From NCBI RefSeq assembly GCF_000373265.1, contig NZ_KB890761.1, positions 1,228,599-1,292,598 of the forward strand: a stretch of DNA of 64,000 nt, in the 5' to 3' direction. How positions within the stretch are numbered: the stretch's first letter is position 1; the number at the start of each line of letters is the position of its first letter. Source of the DNA: Pontibacter roseus DSM 17521 (GTDB lineage Bacteria; Bacteroidota; Bacteroidia; Cytophagales; Hymenobacteraceae). A model generated the notes under the pieces. The model saw nothing but the letters and a program-made list of their open reading frames with translations. It was not told the DNA's origin and made no database searches. This document shows positions 60,053 to 64,000 of this stretch, piece by piece. A program made the translations under genes and the position numbers.

Positions 60053-60352
60053 CTAGCAGTTCTCTATCTTTAGAATAGACTTAAGGGGGAGGAACGTGCC
60101 GGATTTGAGTAGCACGAACTTGTCATCGTAGCTCCAGATGGTGGTTTCCACTTGCTTCACATCGCCGTCGTCGGTGCAGAAAGTGATAAGGGCCTTGTTG
60201 TGGTACACATTTCCGAGTATGGTGGCGCGGTTTGCCTCGTAGTAGCGGATGCTGCGCGCGGCGGGGTCTTTGAGTACATCTTCCTGGCTGAAGTGGAGCA
60301 TCGGGATGCGCTCCTTCTCAATCAGGTTTGCCTTCTTTTCTGTTCTCTTCAT
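60053..60352 (-). CDS. Conserved-looking 99-aa hypothetical protein
   Basis: Soluble, charged protein starting MKRTEKKANLIEKERIPMLH. Later stretches are DPAARSIRYYEANRATILG, HNKALITFCTDDGDVKQVET and LLKSGTFLPLKSILKIENC. Predicted mixed alpha/beta with a strand-rich middle, possibly a small barrel. No family is recognised. A Met two codons earlier (60358) is an alternative start. It converges on the nucleoside phosphorylase gene across a strong terminator. Confidence 0.65.
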   Translation of the reverse strand: MKRTEKKANLIEKERIPMLHFSQEDVLKDPAARSIRYYEANRATILGNVYHNKALITFCTDDGDVKQVETTIWSYDDKFVLLKSGTFLPLKSILKIENC

Positions 60353-60524
60353 AGTCATGCTGCTTAGTGATGGCGAATATACAACCACAAAACAAGCCAT
60401 GGAGCCACATTGGTTCTGCAGCAGCCGGGTTTATGAAATCCTATCAACAACAAAGGAGTTGGCCGGAAGAAGAGACAACAGAAACCGGTATGCTTGAATG
60501 AGCAAACAGAAAATCCTAGTTGTT

Positions 60525-61310
60525 TTACAATACTAGGTCACGAAAGGTGAGTGACTGGAGCTGGTATTGCTTCGCGAGTTTAAATATTTTCTCCAAGGTG
60601 TGAGGTGAAATACTATACCCTGCCGAATCCTCGGAAATATTATGAGCATAAATATTAATAGCCTCTTTGTTGCGTGAGGCGCGTGCGAATCCTGCCTCAA
60701 GGTCTTGCAAACTGACACCGCTGTTAGCATCTATACCTAAAGCGTGTATGACGCGCCTGCCACTAAAAGTGTAGTAAATCCTATCAAGCTCGTCTATACC
60801 TTTACCTGCATCCTTCCAAGAATCTCCCCGGAGGAGGTAAAAGTATTTAGACAATTCGCGGTCTAGTTCTCTGCTCCTGGCACCGTAGGGGTATGCAAAA
60901 GTAACAGGGGAAAATCCCTGTGATTGGAGAGTTTTAATAGAAGGTATAATGTCCTGCTCCACATAAGCTGCCATGCCTTCCTGCTTAACAAATTTTGGAG
61001 CATTAATATGTGTGAAGCTGTGGCTGGCAATTTCATGTCCATCAGCTGACAAATCACGCAGCATCTGTACTTCTGCTGCTGTCAGCTGGTCAGTAACGGT
61101 AATGAAAAAGGTGGCCCGTACGCCATACCTCTTGAAGAGGTCACGATGTTTATGCCACGCCTCGACATAGCGGTCATCAAAACTAATGACAAGGGCCGCT
61201 TGAGCTGGTTTAGTGAAGGTATAGGTTGGTTTGTATATATTGTATACCCACCATCCTGTGAGGGTGGAGGCGATGAAGACTACAAAAGCCCAAACTAGCC
61301 ATCTACGCAT
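60525..61310 (-). CDS. Polysaccharide deacetylase (NodB/CE4) family, membrane-anchored
   Basis: The 261-aa protein has an N-terminal anchor helix (WLVWAFVVFIASTLTGWWVY) and the CE4 fold. VISFDDRYVEAWHKH carries catalytic Asp45-Asp46; ATFFITVTDQLTAAEV, HEIASHSFTHINAPKF (metal ligands His97 and His101) and VTFAYPYGARSREL follow. It should remove N- or O-acetyl groups from a wall or surface polysaccharide. Base composition is more AT-rich than its neighbours. It lies 18 bases downstream of the stop of the acyl-CoA reductase gene on the minus strand's upstream side, so the pair may share a transcript. Confidence 0.82.
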   Translation of the reverse strand: MRRWLVWAFVVFIASTLTGWWVYNIYKPTYTFTKPAQAALVISFDDRYVEAWHKHRDLFKRYGVRATFFITVTDQLTAAEVQMLRDLSADGHEIASHSFTHINAPKFVKQEGMAAYVEQDIIPSIKTLQSQGFSPVTFAYPYGARSRELDRELSKYFYLLRGDSWKDAGKGIDELDRIYYTFSGRRVIHALGIDANSGVSLQDLEAGFARASRNKEAINIYAHNISEDSAGYSISPHTLEKIFKLAKQYQLQSLTFRDLVL

Positions 61311-61328
61311 GAGATACTTTGGGTCTCG

Positions 61329-62339
61329 TTACAACTTCTGCAGAAACGCCATCGTGTCCACACCATCAGCATAGTCCCATGGCATAGGGCACTGGGCGTC
61401 ACCGAACGGAATGCTACCCTCTAGCCAGCCGTGGGCGGATACCACGCACTGCGTCTTCTCTTTAACAGCAGTCAGTTTCTGGCGCAGGTCCGGCAGAGAG
61501 TCAAAGGTCTCGTAGAACAGCACGGAAATAGGAGACACGAGCTGCTGGCTTGGCTGCACTAGCATGAAGCCGTTGTCGAAGTGCGGCTCGCGGTTCACCA
61601 GCAGGATGGACTTGTTGTAGTCGTAGTTGTTGTGGTACTTGTGGTGCTCCAATATACCTTTGTGGTGCTCATTGGCTTCAAAGAACTTGTCAAAGGTATA
61701 GCCCTCCGGCACATACAGCTTGGACACGTTGCGGCATCCCAGGCCGTAGTAGCGGAAAACATCTTCCCCCAGGTTACGCAAGTCATCCTCTTCCTCGTGG
61801 CCAGTCAGTATGCCTATGCTCGTGCGGTTTTTGCGGATGATGTGCGGGCGCTTGGCAAAATAGTACTCGAAATAGCGCGCCGTATTGTCAGAGCCAGTCG
61901 CGATGATGGCATCGGCCTCTTTGAGCATGTCCACGAACTCAAACCGGTTGGCAAAGGCCGGCTCAATGGCCACCAGCATGCTGGCCAGGCGGCGCATGAG
62001 TACATCATCATCGGAACTCAACTTAGCCAGCAGGTGGTGGCCGCTCAGCAGCACCGACAGAAAATCATGGAAACCCACCATGGGTATGTTGCCTGCCATG
62101 ACCACGCCAACCTTCTTTGGTGTAACCTGTTTGAGGTGGTACGGGTAAAGCCATTCACGGAGGTACTGCTCATCGAGCAACAGGGTAACGCCATGCAGGG
62201 CAGCTGAAACGTTCTCTTCGTCGAACCACGGGTTCCGGGCCTGTGCCACAAAAGACAGGGCTTTGCGCTCTTCCGGCGTCATGTCCCGCAGCTGATTGCC
62301 CAGTTTTACGAAAGCTTCAATCCTGTTCTCTAGTGTCAT
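61329..62339 (-). CDS. LuxC-type acyl-CoA reductase
   Basis: The 336-aa protein starts MTLENRIEAFVKLGNQLRDM. It has the LuxC-family VVMAGNIPMVGFHDFLSVLL (NAD(P) site), IIATGSDNTARYFEYYF, IRKNRTSIGILTGHEEEDDL and YYGLGCRNVSKLYVP with the likely catalytic cysteine. The family reduces acyl-CoA or acyl-enzyme esters to aldehydes with NADPH. It is divergent from a two-cluster ferredoxin gene, a pairing I recall in other Bacteroidota. The start at 62339 avoids overlap with the ferredoxin promoter and matches the usual length. Confidence 0.85.
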   Translation of the reverse strand: MTLENRIEAFVKLGNQLRDMTPEERKALSFVAQARNPWFDEENVSAALHGVTLLLDEQYLREWLYPYHLKQVTPKKVGVVMAGNIPMVGFHDFLSVLLSGHHLLAKLSSDDDVLMRRLASMLVAIEPAFANRFEFVDMLKEADAIIATGSDNTARYFEYYFAKRPHIIRKNRTSIGILTGHEEEDDLRNLGEDVFRYYGLGCRNVSKLYVPEGYTFDKFFEANEHHKGILEHHKYHNNYDYNKSILLVNREPHFDNGFMLVQPSQQLVSPISVLFYETFDSLPDLRQKLTAVKEKTQCVVSAHGWLEGSIPFGDAQCPMPWDYADGVDTMAFLQKL

Positions 62340-62362
62340 GGCCTGCCGTGGTTTAAAATTTA

Positions 62363-62394
62363 TTTGATAGGGATACTTAATGTTCCTAATTTTG
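62363..62394 (+). promoter_or_regulatory. Consensus promoter of the ferredoxin gene
   Basis: TTTG (62363-62366), exactly 20 bases, then TAATTTTG (62387-62394). This is a perfect match to the Bacteroidota consensus. The start would be near 62401, with a leader of about 50 nt. Confidence 0.75.
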
Positions 62395-62429
62395 TTCGAG
62401 AATAAGCAAACTAGATACAAAAGTACTAA

Positions 62430-62801
<372 letters not shown>

Positions 62802-62824
62802 GTATAGCACAAACCAAAACACAG

Positions 62825-62850
62825 AAGCCTGCCTCTCCGGCGGGCTTTTG
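62825..62850 (+). terminator. Terminator of the ferredoxin gene
   Basis: AAGCCTGCC (62825-62833) pairs with GGCGGGCTT (62839-62847), including one G-U pair in RNA, followed by TTG. The loop is TCTCC. Confidence 0.7.
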
Positions 62851-62877
62851 CATTTTCAAGGACCTAAAACAAAACCC

Positions 62878-63450
62878 ATGAACGAGCTCCTGCATCAGAA
62901 CAAGACATTCGAGAAAGTCCTATACCCCGGCAAGCCAATCAAGGGCAGGGAGTTTGAAGACTGTGTTTTCAAGAACTGTGATTTCTCCAACGGGGATTTT
63001 TCCCAGAACCGCTTCACCGACTGCCAGTTCGTAGGCTGCAACCTCGCCATGCTCAAGCTGAACAGGTCCACGCTAAACAACGTGACGTTCAAAGAATGCA
63101 AACTGACGGGTATAAGCTTCGGCGAGACGGAGGAGTTTCTGTTCACGGTTCGCTTCGAAGGATGCCTGCTGGACTATGCCTCTTTCCTGAAGCGCAAAAT
63201 GCCGAAAACCCAATTCCTCAACACATCTTTGAAGAACGCCGTGTTTGAACAGGCAACGCTCACGAAGGCCGTCTTTGACAACACAGACCTGGCCGGTGCG
63301 GTCTTCGAGCGGACGCAGCTCAACGAAGCCGACCTGGTTACGGCTTACAATTATACCATCGACCCGGAAGTGAACAGCATCCGGAAAGCCAGGTTCTCTC
63401 AAAGCGGTCTGAGCGGGCTCTTGTCCAAGTATGATATCCGGATAGAGTAA
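62878..63450 (+). CDS. Pentapeptide-repeat protein
   Basis: The 190-aa protein is built of A(D/N)LXX-like five-residue repeats: FEDCVFKNCDFSNGDFSQN, FTDCQFVGCNLAMLKLNRS, FEGCLLDYASFLKRK and AVFEQATLTKAVFDNTDLAG. These should fold into a right-handed quadrilateral beta-helix. Such proteins may mimic DNA (Qnr, MfpA) or be of unknown use; Qnr-type activity cannot be claimed. The start at 62878 is chosen because the upstream frame crosses the ferredoxin gene and its terminator. Confidence 0.87.
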   Translation: MNELLHQNKTFEKVLYPGKPIKGREFEDCVFKNCDFSNGDFSQNRFTDCQFVGCNLAMLKLNRSTLNNVTFKECKLTGISFGETEEFLFTVRFEGCLLDYASFLKRKMPKTQFLNTSLKNAVFEQATLTKAVFDNTDLAGAVFERTQLNEADLVTAYNYTIDPEVNSIRKARFSQSGLSGLLSKYDIRIE

Positions 63451-63545
63451 GCCGCTGTCGCATAAGGCAATAGCCTGAGGCGCAACCTACAACTTCGCTT
63501 AGCTACTATGCTGGAATAGGTGAGTTATAATTGCTTCAAATTTCC

Positions 63546-63553
63546 TAATTTTG
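63546..63553 (+). promoter_or_regulatory. -7 element of valS
   Basis: TAATTTTG matches TAnnTTTG, 25 bases before the valS ATG. No TTTG box is properly spaced upstream. Confidence 0.45.
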
Positions 63554-63578
63554 TCCTCCCATTAGATGATCCCATACG

Positions 63579-64000
63579 ATGTCGATTTCAACCAAATATA
63601 ACCCCAGAGAAGTAGAGGAGAAGTGGTACAGCAGCTGGATGCAGCGCGGCTTCTTCCGCTCCAAGCCCAACCCGAAGAAAGAGCCCTATACCATCGTCAT
63701 ACCGCCGCCTAACGTAACGGGCGTGCTGCACATGGGCCACATGCTCAACAACACGATTCAGGACGTGCTCATCCGCCGTGCGCGCATGAAGGGCAAGGAG
63801 GCTTGCTGGGTGCCGGGAACCGACCACGCTTCTATCGCCACTGAGGCGAAAGTGGTGGCCATGCTCAAGGAAAGAGGCATCGACAAAAAAGACATCTCCC
63901 GCGAGGAGTTCCTGACCTATGCCTGGGAGTGGAAAGAGAAGTACGGCGGCATCATCCTGGAGCAGCTCAAGAAACTGGGCGCCTCCTGCGACTGGGACCG
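63579..64000 (+). CDS. valS: Valine--tRNA ligase, N-terminal part (runs off the window)
   Basis: Charges tRNA-Val with valine. The frame from the ATG at 63579 is open to the window end, giving about 140 residues of the roughly 870 expected. It starts [20 protein letters not shown]. The class I signature occurs as [20 protein letters not shown] (HIGH-type motif HMGH), followed by [17 protein letters not shown], which is characteristic of ValRS. DWD at the very end fits the family sequence. Confidence 0.94.
   Translation, partial: MSISTKYNPREVEEKWYSSWMQRGFFRSKPNPKKEPYTIVIPPPNVTGVLHMGHMLNNTIQDVLIRRARMKGKEACWVPGTDHASIATEAKVVAMLKERGIDKKDISREEFLTYAWEWKEKYGGIILEQLKKLGASCDWD

Overview
The window looks like chromosomal DNA of a Bacteroidota member of the order Cytophagales. 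A Hymenobacteraceae genus such as Pontibacter is my best guess, but this is inference. The supporting signs are promoters of the TTTG / TAnnTTTG type, almost no Shine-Dalgarno sequences, an ATP synthase pair atpD-atpC with a short epsilon subunit, a DUF2851 protein, an IPExxxVDY-type protein beside pyk, the acpP-fabF-rnc order, YjgN/M48 and LuxC-type acyl-CoA reductase/ferredoxin pairs, and moderately GC-rich codons. The hexamer GGTATA/TATACC is scattered everywhere, inside and outside genes: 26 copies by hand count in the first 10.3 kb, where about 5 are expected by chance.

Layout. 1-10.3 kb: a small unknown gene, an S9 peptidase, atpDC, an RluA-associated domain without its catalytic half, an AT-rich orphan, a ferredoxin-type oxidoreductase, a trans-sulfuration enzyme and a DegT-type aminotransferase. 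10.3-17.7 kb: ispE, an EamA transporter, an LptF/G permease, tgt, a family 2 glycosyltransferase, an ECF-like sigma factor and rsmG. 17.8-28.1 kb: a YheT-type hydrolase, two paralogous lipoproteins, rpsT, pyk, acpP-fabF-rnc, NAD synthetase and lgt. 28.2-37.5 kb: small-molecule and housekeeping enzymes (VOC protein, esterase, cdd, saccharopine dehydrogenase-like, trmN6, rnhA, marC, class V aminotransferase, aroQ, xerD). 37.8-43.4 kb: GH20 hexosaminidase, YjgN/M48, a TlpA-like thioredoxin and pyrD. 43.4-44.46 kb is about 1 kb with no gene, packed with dispersed palindromic repeats. 44.5-49.8 kb: ftsK-lolA, two lipoproteins and pyrF. 50.39-51.22 kb is the most interesting part: two AT-rich orphan genes laid out like integron gene cassettes. 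51.3-64 kb: FUSC, ABC-F, DUF2851, a polytopic membrane protein, a NeuD-like acyltransferase, trhO, a uridine phosphorylase-like gene, a deacetylase, acyl-CoA reductase divergent from ferredoxin, a pentapeptide protein and the 5' end of valS.

How genes work together. Most loci are short core-metabolism operons: atpDC for ATP synthesis, acpP-fabF for fatty-acid elongation followed by rnc, IPExxxVDY-pyk, and ftsK-lolA for division and envelope. Accessory DNA is confined to short islands: the 6.2-6.8 kb AT-rich patch, the 43.4-44.4 kb repeat cluster, the 50.4-51.2 kb cassette array and the 54.3 kb hairpin.

Main novelty candidate. The two cassettes show the diagnostic relation of integron cassettes: the first bases of each cassette are exactly complementary to the core at the left end of the attC-like site that closes the same cassette (8 of 8 and 10 of 10 bases). 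No integron integrase is present, so this resembles a CALIN-type array (attC sites without integrase).
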